From positions 620,001-684,000 of the forward strand of contig OW818698.1 of assembly GCA_942493375.1 (NCBI GenBank): a stretch of 64,000 bases of DNA, read 5' to 3'. Within the stretch, counting starts at the first letter, position 1; the number at the start of each line of letters is the position of its first letter. Below the pieces are notes generated by a model. That model was not told the DNA's origin and searched no databases. It worked only from the letters and a program-made list of their open reading frames with translations. Positions 25,985-34,660 of the stretch are shown piece after piece. The stretch is from G942493375 sp942493375 (lineage in GTDB: Bacteria > Armatimonadota > UBA5829). Position numbers and translations under genes: made by a program.

Positions 25985-26061
25985 CGGGGCGTGGCTCAGC
26001 TTGGTAGAGCGCTCGGTTCGGGACTGAGAGGCCGGCAGTTCAAATCTGCCCGCCCCGACCA
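25985..26061 (+). tRNA. tRNA-Pro (anticodon CGG)
   Basis: Cloverleaf read by hand: acceptor CGGGGCG (25985-25991) with CGCCCCG (26051-26057), D stem GCTC/GAGC, anticodon stem CTCGG/CTGAG (one G-U pair), loop TTCGGGA with anticodon CGG at 26019-26021, T stem GGCAG/CTGCC with loop TTCAAAT, and encoded ACCA to 26061. Confidence 0.97.
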
Positions 26062-26072
26062 ACATAGTTTCT

Positions 26073-26114
26073 GCAAAACCCCTTGTCGGTAATCCGGCAG
26101 GGGGTTTTGCTTTT
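26073..26114 (+). terminator. Terminator of tRNA-Pro
   Basis: A long hairpin of GCAAAACCCC with GGGGTTTTGC, extended inward by TTGTCGG/CCGGCAG with wobble pairs, is followed by TTTT. It begins 11 bp after the tRNA. Confidence 0.9.
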
Positions 26115-26133
26115 GGGAAGGAGTCAGGAAGGG

Positions 26134-26172
26134 AGTCAATCCCCCTAACCCCCTCCTCCAAGGGGGAATTGG
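26134..26172. repeat. C-rich palindromic dispersed repeat
   Basis: Pattern TCAATCCCCCTAACCCCC then TCCAAGGGGGAATTGG, self-complementary around the centre. Related copies: about 15590-15625 (inverted), 28915-28958, 32549-32585 and 32663-32702; a degenerate one is near 25468. Confidence 0.8.
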
Positions 26173-26212
26173 CTGAGCATGCTCCCTTCTTCTGGCTTCT
26201 GGATTCTGGATT

Positions 26213-26243
<31 letters not shown>

Positions 26244-26341
26244 CCCAAGCTGCCTTACGGTTTGGTTTTCTGTTTTTTGGCGTACACTAGCTACAGGTAT
26301 AGTCGGTCGGAGACAGGTGACTGGGTCATGGAGGATTCCTG

Positions 26342-28534
26342 ATGGCGTCTGGTACTAGAGTTGGTGAAGTAGGCACGGAAGCGCGGGAACTGCTCAGGTC
26401 TCAGCTGCAGAGCAGAGGGGTGATGCTGTTTGTCACCCTGGCAAGCATCGGGGATGCTGTCATTACCACTGACAATAATGGCGAGGTGACATTCCTTAAC
26501 CCTGTAGCAGAGAAGCTTACAGGCTGGAACCTGGCTGATGCTATCGGGAATAACATAGAGGATGTGTTCAGGCTGATTGATGAGTTCAGCAGCGCTACAC
26601 TCCCCAATCCCGCCCGCCAGGCCCTGGAATCCGGCTTTAAGGTCGAACTGCCGGCTAATGCCATGCTGGTCCGCAAGGATGGGTCACAGGTCCCGGTAGA
26701 GGACAGCGGCTCCCCTATCCAGGGGATACAGGATGAGATCCTCGGCGTGATACTCGTCTTCCGGGATGTTTCTGAGCGCAAAAAAGCCGAAGCCATCATA
26801 AGGCACCAGTCCCAACTTGACCGGACAGTAGCCCGCATCTCCACCGCATTCGCCACCACCCAGCTCTCCGAGGTAGACCGTGTCATCAATGAAGCCCTGG
26901 AGGAGGTAGGCAGATTCCTGAACAGCACCAGGACCCAGGTGTATATCTTCCACAAGTCCGCTTCAACCATGGTCTGCACACATGAGTGGCACGCTGACGG
27001 TGTCACTCCGTTTCTGGGAACAGCCCTCCCGACCTCGCTGACCCCCTACTGGATCGACCAGATCAACAAGCGCCAGCCGGTGAGGGTAGCAGGACTGCAG
27101 GACATTCCTGCGGCTGCCCATGCTGAACAGAAACTCTGGCACAAGCGGGACCTGAGGTCACTGCTAGCTGTCCCAATGTCCCAAGCTGACCGGGTGCTGG
27201 GATTCATTTGTGTCGAGAACTCCGAGGAGAAAGGCCCGTGGTCGGAGGATATCCTGAACATGCTCTCTATGGTGGGCAACGTCTTTGCCAGTGCCATGGC
27301 CCGGAGGAATGCTGAGAATAAGCTGGAAGCTGCCAGGGCCAGAGAGGTGGAGATAGGCTCGCGGATCCAGCAGACCCTGCTGCTAAGCACACCACCGCTG
27401 AACTCAATAGACTTCAGGATCGCTACCCTGACTATCCCATCCCTGGGCATTGACGGAGATTTCTATGATTTCCTTCTCCACCCTAACCGCTGCCTGGATA
27501 TAATAATGGGGGATGTGATGGGTAAGGGTGTGCCTGCTGCCCTGATCTCCGCCGGTGCAAAGACAGAGTTCCTCAGGAGTATGTCCCACCTGCTGGTCAG
27601 CTCACCCAGGGGCAGCATACCGGAGCCCAGGGACATCGTCAACGATGTTCACAGCGTGCTGACACCTCAGCTGATGAAACTGGACAGCTTCGCAACCCTG
27701 AGCTACCTCCGCCTGGACCCTATTATTAATAAGGTAACATTGGTAGACTGCGGGAACACCAGGCTGATGCGGTGCTCCTGGGACAGCGGAAATATCGACT
27801 ATCTTGCAGGATTCAATGTTCCTCTTGGGTTCATGGAGACAGAAGTATATGCGGAGGCCCAACTCGACTATGCTCCGGGTGACCTTTTTATGCTCTACAG
27901 CGATGGAGTGACAGAGGCCCGCAACCCGAAGGGGGAACTGTTCGGACTGGAGAGGCTGGAGGGGATAGTATCGTTAAATCACAAACGCGCACCAGAATAT
28001 ATCGTGGAGGCTGTCAAGGATGCAGTCACGAACTTTATGGTATCGACGGTGCTTTCAGATGATCTGACATGCGTTGTCATCCGGGTTGTATCTGACCTCA
28101 CTGAAGCCCAACCTCCCCAGACTGATGAACTGCACATATCGAGTGACCTGGGTCAGCTGTATACTATAAGGGCATTTTTCAGGAATTTTTGCACAGGCAT
28201 GCGATGTATCAAGCTGACCGACCATGAGCTGAACCTTCTGGCCCTGGCTTTGAATGAGGTAGCCAGTAACATTATCCGGCACGCATACCACGGCAGGGCA
28301 GATGAAGCCATCCATATCCGGATAGATGAGGCAAGTGGAACGCTGCGTGTGCGATTGACCCACGATGGTGAAGCATTCACCGGAGCCGACCTGGTCCCTG
28401 TCCCATCCCTGGATGATTCAAAAGAGGGAGGTCTCGGGCTGTTCATAATCGACCGGTCACTGGACGTAGTGGAATATGGTCAGGATCCTGATGGCAGGCA
28501 GTTCATTGAACTGATCAAGCATTTTAACGTGTAG
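26342..28534 (+). CDS. PAS-GAF-PP2C (SpoIIE) phosphatase with C-terminal anti-sigma-type kinase domain
   Basis: ATG with GGAGG 7 bp upstream; 730 residues, no membrane segment. Order: a PAS domain (about 28-150, with DAVITTDNNGEVTFLNPVAE); a GAF domain (about 160-325); a short coiled helix; a PP2C/SpoIIE phosphatase (about 345-590, with GDFYDF, GDVMGKGVPAALIS and YSDGVTEARNPKGELFG, the metal-binding aspartates being present); and an RsbW-type GHKL kinase (about 600-728, with N box NEVASNIIRHAY and GGLGLFIID). Phosphatase and kinase act in opposite ways on STAS proteins, so one polypeptide may set the phosphorylation state of the STAS protein encoded 14 bp downstream. The sensor input is unknown. 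Confidence 0.92.
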   Translation: MASGTRVGEVGTEARELLRSQLQSRGVMLFVTLASIGDAVITTDNNGEVTFLNPVAEKLTGWNLADAIGNNIEDVFRLIDEFSSATLPNPARQALESGFKVELPANAMLVRKDGSQVPVEDSGSPIQGIQDEILGVILVFRDVSERKKAEAIIRHQSQLDRTVARISTAFATTQLSEVDRVINEALEEVGRFLNSTRTQVYIFHKSASTMVCTHEWHADGVTPFLGTALPTSLTPYWIDQINKRQPVRVAGLQDIPAAAHAEQKLWHKRDLRSLLAVPMSQADRVLGFICVENSEEKGPWSEDILNMLSMVGNVFASAMARRNAENKLEAARAREVEIGSRIQQTLLLSTPPLNSIDFRIATLTIPSLGIDGDFYDFLLHPNRCLDIIMGDVMGKGVPAALISAGAKTEFLRSMSHLLVSSPRGSIPEPRDIVNDVHSVLTPQLMKLDSFATLSYLRLDPIINKVTLVDCGNTRLMRCSWDSGNIDYLAGFNVPLGFMETEVYAEAQLDYAPGDLFMLYSDGVTEARNPKGELFGLERLEGIVSLNHKRAPEYIVEAVKDAVTNFMVSTVLSDDLTCVVIRVVSDLTEAQPPQTDELHISSDLGQLYTIRAFFRNFCTGMRCIKLTDHELNLLALALNEVASNIIRHAYHGRADEAIHIRIDEASGTLRVRLTHDGEAFTGADLVPVPSLDDSKEGGLGLFIIDRSLDVVEYGQDPDGRQFIELIKHFNV

Positions 28535-28548
28535 TAGGAGAGAGACTC

Positions 28549-28893
28549 ATGCAACTAGAGACAGAGATCACAAACAATGTATTAATCGTAAGGGCCCCGG
28601 CACTGGATCTGGATGCCAGCAATGCTGAAGAGTTCAAAGGCAGCGCTGCTTCACTGGTAGACGGGCACAGCAGGGTTGTCCTTAACCTGCAGGATGTCGG
28701 TTTCATGGACAGTGCAGGTCTAGGCGCGGTGATATCCGTCTTCAGAAGAGTTAAGATGGATGGCGGAGAGTTTAAGGTGTTCGGATTGAGTCCGGAGGTG
28801 AGCGCTTTGTTCGACCTGGTGCGTATGCAGAGGCTCTTCGACATACACAAGGACAAGGAGTCTGCTGTTAATGCAACGCTGGTAAGCACGTAA
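28549..28893 (+). CDS. STAS-domain anti-sigma factor antagonist
   Basis: 114 residues, a single STAS domain in RsbV/SpoIIAA style: LDASNAEEFKG at the N-terminal half and GFMDSAGLGAVIS, where Ser55 in MDSAGLG is the usual phosphorylation site. It starts 14 bp after the stop of the phosphatase/kinase gene with GGAGAGA in front. It is probably the substrate of its neighbour in a partner-switching pathway. No sigma factor of the SigB type is nearby. Confidence 0.93.
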   Translation: MQLETEITNNVLIVRAPALDLDASNAEEFKGSAASLVDGHSRVVLNLQDVGFMDSAGLGAVISVFRRVKMDGGEFKVFGLSPEVSALFDLVRMQRLFDIHKDKESAVNATLVST

Positions 28894-28914
28894 GGGAGAA
28901 ATGGGCTTGTGAAG

Positions 28915-28958
28915 GGAATCACATCCCCCCTACCCCCCTTCAAAGGGGGAATTGGGGT
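28915..28958. repeat. C-rich palindromic dispersed repeat
   Basis: GGGAATCACATCCCCCC... then TTCAAAGGGGGAATTGGGG; the same family as 26134-26172. Confidence 0.8.
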
Positions 28959-29021
28959 GTGCTCCTCTTCAAGTTATACTCTTCTCTAAGGGGCATTGGG
29001 TTGATTCTTCGGCATAGCTAG

Positions 29022-29095
29022 CCCGCTTTATTCACGAAGCTTCGCTTTTGCCCGGCAGTAGGGGCAAAAGCTGAGTTAATCATGAATAATGCGGG
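29022..29095. repeat. 74-bp palindromic element, copy 1 (intergenic)
   Basis: Terminal arms CCCGCTTTATTCA (29022-29034) and TGAATAATGCGGG (29083-29095) pair with one mismatch. The inner TTTTGCCC/GGGGCAAAA (29046-29053, 29061-29069) pairs too. The same 74-bp element, inverted and with about ten differences, lies at 44162-44235 inside a four-helix-bundle gene. Confidence 0.85.
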
Positions 29096-29099
29096 TTGG

Positions 29100-29150
29100 T
29101 GCATCGGCATCGACGCTTCGGGGTTCCCCCTACGCTCTGATACCGATGCA
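29100..29150. repeat. Hairpin downstream of the GH130 gene
   Basis: TGCATCGGCATC (29100-29111) pairs with GATACCGATGCA (29139-29150), leaving one unpaired position per side; GGGG/CCCC may pair in the loop. It directly adjoins the 74-bp element and lies 13 bp beyond the stop of the minus-strand gene, so it may serve as its 3' end. There is no clear T-run. Confidence 0.55.
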
Positions 29151-29162
29151 TACATATAGGTG

Positions 29163-30104
29163 TTATTGGGAGTCGCGGTCGAAGAGGCACATGTCTACCA
29201 GGTCTGTTATTTTAGTTGTGCCCAGGCATATCTGGGTGTCGGAGGCGCCGTAGTAGAGCTTTATGGTACCGTCATCCTCTACAATGACTCCACAGGCAAA
29301 GACAACGTTTCCTACATCCCCTACCCGTTCGTAGAGTTCTTTGGGACTGAGGATAGGGACGGCGCTTCGTGCGATTACTATGGCAGGATTTTCCAAATCC
29401 AGCAGCACTGCTCCCATCCGGTATATCGGACCTGCACTGGTATTCTTGACTCCATGGTATATCTCCAGCCAGCCATAGTCGAGTTCAATTGGAGGGGCGC
29501 CGGCACCAATCCGGTCTGTATCCCAATACCCACCCCTGGGGGTCATTACAACTTCGGAATCATACCAGGCAACCAGGTCATCGGAGTATGACACCCATAT
29601 AGCGCCATAATTGCCTCCGAATGGTCTGTCCAGACGGGCGTATCTGCCATTGATCTTCTTTGGGAACAACACTCCGTTTTTGTTGTATGGCTCGGAGATT
29701 AGGGCGATTCTCTCAAAGGTCTTGAAGTCCTCTGTTTTAGCCAGGGCCAGCCGGACACCGTGATGGGAACTGGCTGAATACATTATGTAGTAGACGCCAT
29801 CCATATAAGTTATCCGGGGGTCTTCAATCCCCAACTCTTCATATGTCTTAAATGGTTCTACATCAGAGGGTACCATTGCAGGCGCCGGATCAACTGTGAA
29901 TGAGAAACCATCGCAACTGCGAGCTAAGGCAAATACCGAGTGCCCCCTGAGATTTTCCACCCGCAACAGGAGGATATATTCATCCCCCATCTTAACGCTG
30001 GCTGTATTAAACACAGTATTGCATGGGAACGGCACAGACTCCAGCGTAATGACTGGATTTCCGGGGAAGCGCTCAACGATGTTTCTACCAGACACATATG
30101 GCAT
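29163..30104 (-). CDS. GH130-family beta-mannoside phosphorylase/glycosidase
   Basis: Start taken at the ATG at 30104 (MPYVSGRN); a GTG at 30119 would add five residues. About 313 residues forming a five-bladed propeller typical of GH130: FNTASVKMGDEYILLLRVEN, the GIEDPRITYMDGVYYIMYSA block with its conserved Glu-Asp, and GAGAPPIELDYGWLEIYHGV with later DLENP. The family phosphorolyses or hydrolyses beta-mannosidic linkages such as mannosyl-glucose or mannobiose; the exact substrate cannot be told here. No signal peptide is seen, so it is cytoplasmic and would act on imported oligosaccharides. Confidence 0.88.
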   Translation of the reverse strand: MPYVSGRNIVERFPGNPVITLESVPFPCNTVFNTASVKMGDEYILLLRVENLRGHSVFALARSCDGFSFTVDPAPAMVPSDVEPFKTYEELGIEDPRITYMDGVYYIMYSASSHHGVRLALAKTEDFKTFERIALISEPYNKNGVLFPKKINGRYARLDRPFGGNYGAIWVSYSDDLVAWYDSEVVMTPRGGYWDTDRIGAGAPPIELDYGWLEIYHGVKNTSAGPIYRMGAVLLDLENPAIVIARSAVPILSPKELYERVGDVGNVVFACGVIVEDDGTIKLYYGASDTQICLGTTKITDLVDMCLFDRDSQ

Positions 30105-30338
30105 TAGAAACCACCACACTCACCGACTGGCAATTCTTGAACAAGAATTCAGTCCAGGCAAGCTCATCCTTTCTTGTCGTGCGGTCTTCACAGACTCCGC
30201 AATGGGATTATACCCAGTTTTTTTGAAATATCGCGTTTCCTGCTGCCTACTTGTAAGAAATCATAGATGGTCCGCGACTGCTTTCGTTTGTATTCTATCA
30301 GTATAGCTCGGGGAAATCTGGTCGTTTTCTGACGATTC

Positions 30339-30347
30339 TGGTATAAT
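30339..30347 (+). promoter_or_regulatory. Extended -10 promoter of the his genes
   Basis: TGGTATAAT (TGn plus a perfect TATAAT at 30342-30347), with only a weak -35 (TGGTCG at 30319). The expected start, about 30354, lies 23 bp before the hisH GTG. Confidence 0.55.
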
Positions 30348-30376
30348 AGAGCCAGCTTTTGAACGGTGACGTGTAA

Positions 30377-31012
30377 GTGATAGCTATCATAGACTATGGT
30401 ATGGGGAACCTCCGCAGTGTGGATAAGGCGTTGGAGTTTCTGGGGTATGAGACATGTGTAACCAGAGACCCAAAGTCGATAGAATCTGCCGACAGGGTTA
30501 TATTGCCGGGAGTCGGCGCTTTTGGCGCCGCGATGGACAACCTCAAACGCTTCGATTTAATTGAATGTGTCAAAGACGCTGCCAACTCGGGTAAGCCTTT
30601 CCTGGGGATTTGTCTGGGAATGCAGGTGCTGCTTGAGCAGAGCGAAGAATACGGTATACACCAGGGACTGGGGATTATTCCCGGTAATGTTGTAAAGTTT
30701 TTCAAACCGGAAGACATTACTGAAGAGACCCAGAAGCTAAAGATTCCGAACATGGGCTGGTGTCCGATAAGTATCAAGAAACCTTCCCCACTGTTCAGCA
30801 ATATACCTGACCAGTCAATGGTTTACTTTGTTCACTCCTACTACGTAGATCCACTCTCTGATGTAATCGCAGCCACCACTCACCACGGAATCGACTACTG
30901 TTCCGCCATCTGGCACAAGAACATCTTCGCCACTCAGTTCCATCCTGAAAAGAGCGGGACCATCGGTCTGCGGATGCTGAAAAACTTCGCGGAGGCCGAA
31001 ACTTGGAACTGA
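30377..31012 (+). CDS. hisH: Imidazole glycerol phosphate synthase glutaminase subunit HisH
   Basis: GTG start, 211 residues. The class I glutamine amidotransferase fold is clear: IIDYGMGNLRSV, the oxyanion strand PGVGAFGAAM, the nucleophile in FLGICLGMQVL, and the His-Glu pair in ATQFHPEKSG. HisH supplies ammonia to HisF for ring closure in histidine synthesis. The gene overlaps hisA by 10 bp. HisF, its obligate partner, is not in the window. Confidence 0.96.
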   Translation: MIAIIDYGMGNLRSVDKALEFLGYETCVTRDPKSIESADRVILPGVGAFGAAMDNLKRFDLIECVKDAANSGKPFLGICLGMQVLLEQSEEYGIHQGLGIIPGNVVKFFKPEDITEETQKLKIPNMGWCPISIKKPSPLFSNIPDQSMVYFVHSYYVDPLSDVIAATTHHGIDYCSAIWHKNIFATQFHPEKSGTIGLRMLKNFAEAETWN

Positions 31013-31728
31013 TCCCTGCAATTGATATGATTGGCGGTAAGTGCGTCAGGCTTACTCAAGGTGTTTTTGATGACAAGACCGTATACGCTGATGATCCTGT
31101 TGAGGTTGCACTAAGGTGGGAATCTCTGGGAGCACAGCGGCTGCATATTGTTGACCTTGAAGGCTCACGTGCGGGGCATCCTCTGGAACTGGAGACGGTG
31201 AAGAGGATAGTTGCCGCAGTCAAGATTCCGGTGCAGATGGGTGGAGGGGTCCGGACTTCGGATATTTGCAAGCAGGTGCTTGACGTCGGAGTAGCCAGGG
31301 TCATTATAGGGACTTCTGCAGCAACTGATGAGGATTTCGCTAAAAGCGTGTTTGCATGGCTTGGTGAACAGGCTGTGCTTGGTGTGGATGCCAAGGGCGG
31401 GTTTGTTGCTGTAAAAGGCTGGGAAGAGACGACCAGCGAAGAGGCTATTGCTTTTGCTCAGAGAATGCAATCTTATGGAGCCAAAAGGGTAATATATACG
31501 GACATCTCAAGGGATGGTATGCTCAAGGGCGCTAATATTGAAGCAATGAGGCAAATGGCCGAAGCGTTGACAGTCCCGGTGATAGCATCCGGAGGAGTGA
31601 CCTCATTGGATGACGTAAAAGCCCTGGCGGCTTTAGAATCGGTTGGAATTGAAGCAGCTATACTGGGCAAAGCCCTGTATACTGGACATATAGGTTTTTC
31701 ACAAGCTCTAAAAATCACACAAGGATAA
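31003..31728 (+). CDS. hisA: ProFAR isomerase HisA
   Basis: TTG start inside the end of hisH, with GGAGG 7 bp upstream; 241 residues. The (beta/alpha)8 barrel shows both phosphate sites (MGGGVRTSD and ASGGVTSLDD) and the catalytic residues expected for HisA: Asp8 (IPAIDMIGG), Asp129 (LGVDAKGG), Thr166 and Asp171 (YTDISRDGM). It converts ProFAR to PRFAR in histidine biosynthesis. It is followed by a paralogue that lacks some of these residues. Confidence 0.95.
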   Translation: MELIPAIDMIGGKCVRLTQGVFDDKTVYADDPVEVALRWESLGAQRLHIVDLEGSRAGHPLELETVKRIVAAVKIPVQMGGGVRTSDICKQVLDVGVARVIIGTSAATDEDFAKSVFAWLGEQAVLGVDAKGGFVAVKGWEETTSEEAIAFAQRMQSYGAKRVIYTDISRDGMLKGANIEAMRQMAEALTVPVIASGGVTSLDDVKALAALESVGIEAAILGKALYTGHIGFSQALKITQG

Positions 31729-31743
31729 TTGTTGCTTTAGAAT

Positions 31744-32475
31744 ATGGATGTAATCCCCGGTATTGATCTAATGGACGGTAAGTGCGTCTGCGCGCTGCAT
31801 AACCCTTTTGCAGTCGATCGTCCTGCCTCGCATGACCCATCTGAAGTTGCTGAAAGCTGGGCACGTCAAGGCGCAAGCAGATTGTATGTAGCAGATCTTG
31901 ATGGCGCGCGAATGGGTTCACCGAAGAATTTAAAGGCAGTAGAGAAACTGGTAGAATCCGGCGTACCTATTGACTTCGGCGGTGGAATCAGGACTCTGGA
32001 CACAGCTAAACGAGTTTTGGATTCCGGAGTAGACCGCATTGTTATCGGGACCACAGCAGCTTTGGAAGACCGTCTGGCGCGAGAACTCCTTGCTGAGGTA
32101 GGAGACAGGACGATTGTTAGTCTGGCCAGTCTGAATGGATATGTAGCAGTAAGGGACTGGCAGGCGAGGACTGACGAGAAAGCTGAAGAGTTCGCCCTGC
32201 GAATGAAAGGCCTTGGAGCCCGCCGGGTTGTTTTCACTGACGTTTCCCGTAAGGGTATGAGGGGTGGAGCTAATGTGATTCAACTCCGTCGTATGGCCCT
32301 GAGCATTGACATACCAATAATAGCTTCCGGTGGTATCAGCAGCCTGGAAGATGTTCGCCAGCTGAAAGAACTGGAACCCCTGGGACTTGAAGGGATGATA
32401 GTAGTTACAGCATTATATTCCGGTGCAATGCGTTTGGCTGACGCTATAGCTATAGCCGAAGCACCTGTCGAGTAG
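31744..32475 (+). CDS. HisA paralogue with altered catalytic residues
   Basis: 243 residues, clearly homologous to the preceding hisA over its full length (IPGIDLMDGKCV, DFGGGIRTLDTA, ASGGISSLEDV). Asp8 is kept and the two phosphate-binding loops look intact, but the general-acid aspartate is Ala128 here (TIVSLASLNGYVAV against LGVDAKGGFVAV), and the SRDGM loop reads SRKGM (Lys170). The start has only a weak AAGGAT about 17 bp upstream. It may therefore catalyse something else, bind a phosphorylated ligand without turnover, or be a decaying duplicate; the good overall conservation argues against simple decay. It is not HisF, whose LKD-type signatures are absent. Confidence 0.85.
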   Translation: MDVIPGIDLMDGKCVCALHNPFAVDRPASHDPSEVAESWARQGASRLYVADLDGARMGSPKNLKAVEKLVESGVPIDFGGGIRTLDTAKRVLDSGVDRIVIGTTAALEDRLARELLAEVGDRTIVSLASLNGYVAVRDWQARTDEKAEEFALRMKGLGARRVVFTDVSRKGMRGGANVIQLRRMALSIDIPIIASGGISSLEDVRQLKELEPLGLEGMIVVTALYSGAMRLADAIAIAEAPVE

Positions 32476-32548
32476 ATGACATTACTGTAAAATATCTCCC
32501 TGGATTAAAACGCTATTCTTCCTTTGAGCGTCTAAGAACGAGATCAAT

Positions 32549-32702
32549 CCCCCTAACCCCCTTCTCCAAGGGGGAATTAGGTTGTAGCATTCTCCAAAGG
32601 AATTGGGCTATGCGTTCTCAAAATGGGAATTGGGCGGGTGCAATATTTAAGGCAGAATCAGGTAGGGAATCACATCCCCCTACCCCCCTTCAAATGGGAA
32701 TA
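32549..32702. repeat. Two C-rich dispersed repeats
   Basis: Copies at about 32549-32585 (ATCCCCCTAACCCCC...AAGGGGGAATTAGG) and 32663-32702 (CACATCCCCCTACCCCCC, with a shortened right arm AAATGGGAATAG). A partial right arm lies between them at about 32600. The whole 32476-32743 gap holds no gene. Confidence 0.75.
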
Positions 32703-32743
32703 GACTAGGTGCAGTATATCTCGACAACCTGACTGGATCATAT

Positions 32744-34219
32744 ATGACTCATAGAACAATTCGTCATGGTCTACGCCTGGTAATCATAGTGATTACGATA
32801 CTTGCTTGCCTATTTATATTTGCAGCTGCAGCAATTCAATTCGGCATTCACACCCTCAATCAATGGCAGACTTACTCCTCAATTCACGGGATGCAACCTC
32901 CTGGAGCGAATGACTCTGTGGTTGTATTCGCTCCACACTCAGATGATGAGACTCTGGGCTGTGGGGGTGTGCTCGCACTGGCAAAAAGCAATAAGGCAAA
33001 GGTCAAAATCGTCTTGCTTACGAATGGGGATGGGTTCCGATTTGCTGCTGCTCGGACATATAAAACTGTCCATGTGACCCATCAGCGCATGATCGATTTA
33101 GCATATAGAAGGCAGGGAGAGACACTCAATGCCTTGCAACAGTTTGGCTTATCCCGTTGCGATGTTGATTTTCTGGGTTATCCGGACCGTGGCATTGCTA
33201 AAATGTGGGAAATGAACTGGAGTCCTGAACAACCATACACCTCAAAAGCAACCGGATGGAATTATGTAGGATATGATAATGCTCCTTCCAGGTATGCGCC
33301 ATATTGCGGTGAAAGTCTACTCGAAGACATAGAGAAACAGCTAATCGCCAGCAAACCTACTATTGTTTTTATCCCCCACCCTCTGGATAATCATTCAGAC
33401 CACTACGGCACATATTGCTTTGTAACCAGTGCACTTGAGCAACTGGCATCTGAAGGGCAGGAGTTTGCTAAGAAGGTTAAGTTGTACACATACCTGGTCC
33501 ACAGGGGAGACTGGCCTTCATCCAACAAAGGAGCAGACGCTTCAATGCTCATGCCCCCACATTCACTGGTCCAGGGGGATACTTCATGGATATCTCTTAC
33601 GTTACCAGACGATGTTATCCGCGCAAAACGTACAGCTATTATGTGTTACAAGACGCAGACCAATTTGGAAAAGACTTTTCTGCTGGGATTTGCCAGGCCA
33701 AACGAAATCTTTGGCATAGTGCAGTCCGGAATCGCTGCTAACATTCCCCAGGGATTTATGCAACCAAGAATCGACCTATTGAAATGGCGAGGTATTGTGC
33801 CGGTAGCCACCGATCCGGTTGGGGATTATGTGATGGCAGAGATGTCACAAGGCGGTGATGTGCGGTCAATATATGCTGCCACAGATAAGAGACTTCTGTT
33901 CCTGCGAACGGACTTCGCCGGCAAGCTATCCAAACGCGTGACATATTCAATAGTTGTAAAGAATCCTGATGCGCCTAAGGATTCCAAGCCATACGAAATC
34001 CGCATAAACAAGCTCGCATTCAGCAATCCTGATGGGCTGATGTGGTTTTACAAGGGTAACTCACTGCAGGTCACAATCCCTTTGAGCAGACTCGGTGCCG
34101 GGGATCATTTGTACATACAAATCACCACAAAGCTCTCCGGAATCACCGTAGATAATACAGGCTGGCGAACTATACAGCTGTTGCCGCCTGTGGTGGGTGA
34201 GAAAAGCGGCTCCAGGTAG
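32744..34219 (+). CDS. Membrane-anchored PIG-L family deacetylase
   Basis: 491 residues. One N-terminal membrane helix (about 10-34) is followed by a PIG-L/LmbE-type domain with the zinc motif FAPHSDDETLGCGG (64-69 PHSDDE) and a second metal motif, IPHPLDNHSDHYGTY. The C-terminal 150 residues form an extra beta-rich domain of unknown role. Family members remove acetyl groups from N-acetylglucosamine-containing glycolipids or related sugars. The anchor suggests action on the outer face of the inner membrane. The substrate cannot be predicted. Confidence 0.87.
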   Translation: MTHRTIRHGLRLVIIVITILACLFIFAAAAIQFGIHTLNQWQTYSSIHGMQPPGANDSVVVFAPHSDDETLGCGGVLALAKSNKAKVKIVLLTNGDGFRFAAARTYKTVHVTHQRMIDLAYRRQGETLNALQQFGLSRCDVDFLGYPDRGIAKMWEMNWSPEQPYTSKATGWNYVGYDNAPSRYAPYCGESLLEDIEKQLIASKPTIVFIPHPLDNHSDHYGTYCFVTSALEQLASEGQEFAKKVKLYTYLVHRGDWPSSNKGADASMLMPPHSLVQGDTSWISLTLPDDVIRAKRTAIMCYKTQTNLEKTFLLGFARPNEIFGIVQSGIAANIPQGFMQPRIDLLKWRGIVPVATDPVGDYVMAEMSQGGDVRSIYAATDKRLLFLRTDFAGKLSKRVTYSIVVKNPDAPKDSKPYEIRINKLAFSNPDGLMWFYKGNSLQVTIPLSRLGAGDHLYIQITTKLSGITVDNTGWRTIQLLPPVVGEKSGSR

Positions 34220-34660
34220 CCAGGTTCAGACTGTTTCGGTGAATTAAGAACCTTTTGCCCCTGAAGCCATGGACGTATACCAGGTTTAGTCATTTGGTTA
34301 CCAGATGACAGCTCATACTACCACTGACTCAGTGCCAACTGACTGATTCTCGAACTAGCTCTTACACTAACCACAATCGATCAAATACTTGATACGCCTG
34401 TGCAATATTACGTAACTACGACACACTATCCCGCCCATTATCATTCTGTATTATAGTTTTTCTGTATGTTTCGGTTGACACTATCATTTTCTTCACTTTA
34501 ATGCTACACTACTTTATGTTTGTGGGCGACAACCTTTAAATGATGGCTCTATATAGTCATCATGTCATCAGTCCGCATCCTGGCAAAGGTAGCTTGTTCA
34601 GAATGGTGACAATGTGGGTTCTATTACATAAGATCGAGCAGTTGTCAAGGAGCATATAGG
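34220..34660. other. Intergenic region upstream of the giant secreted protein
   Basis: No gene seen. A TTGACA (34475-34480) with TAATGC 18 bp further on (34499-34504) is the best promoter candidate, leaving a leader of about 150 nt. Confidence 0.45.

Noticed and set aside
31744..32475. HisF
   Set aside because: The sequence aligns with HisA throughout and lacks HisF-type catalytic loops.
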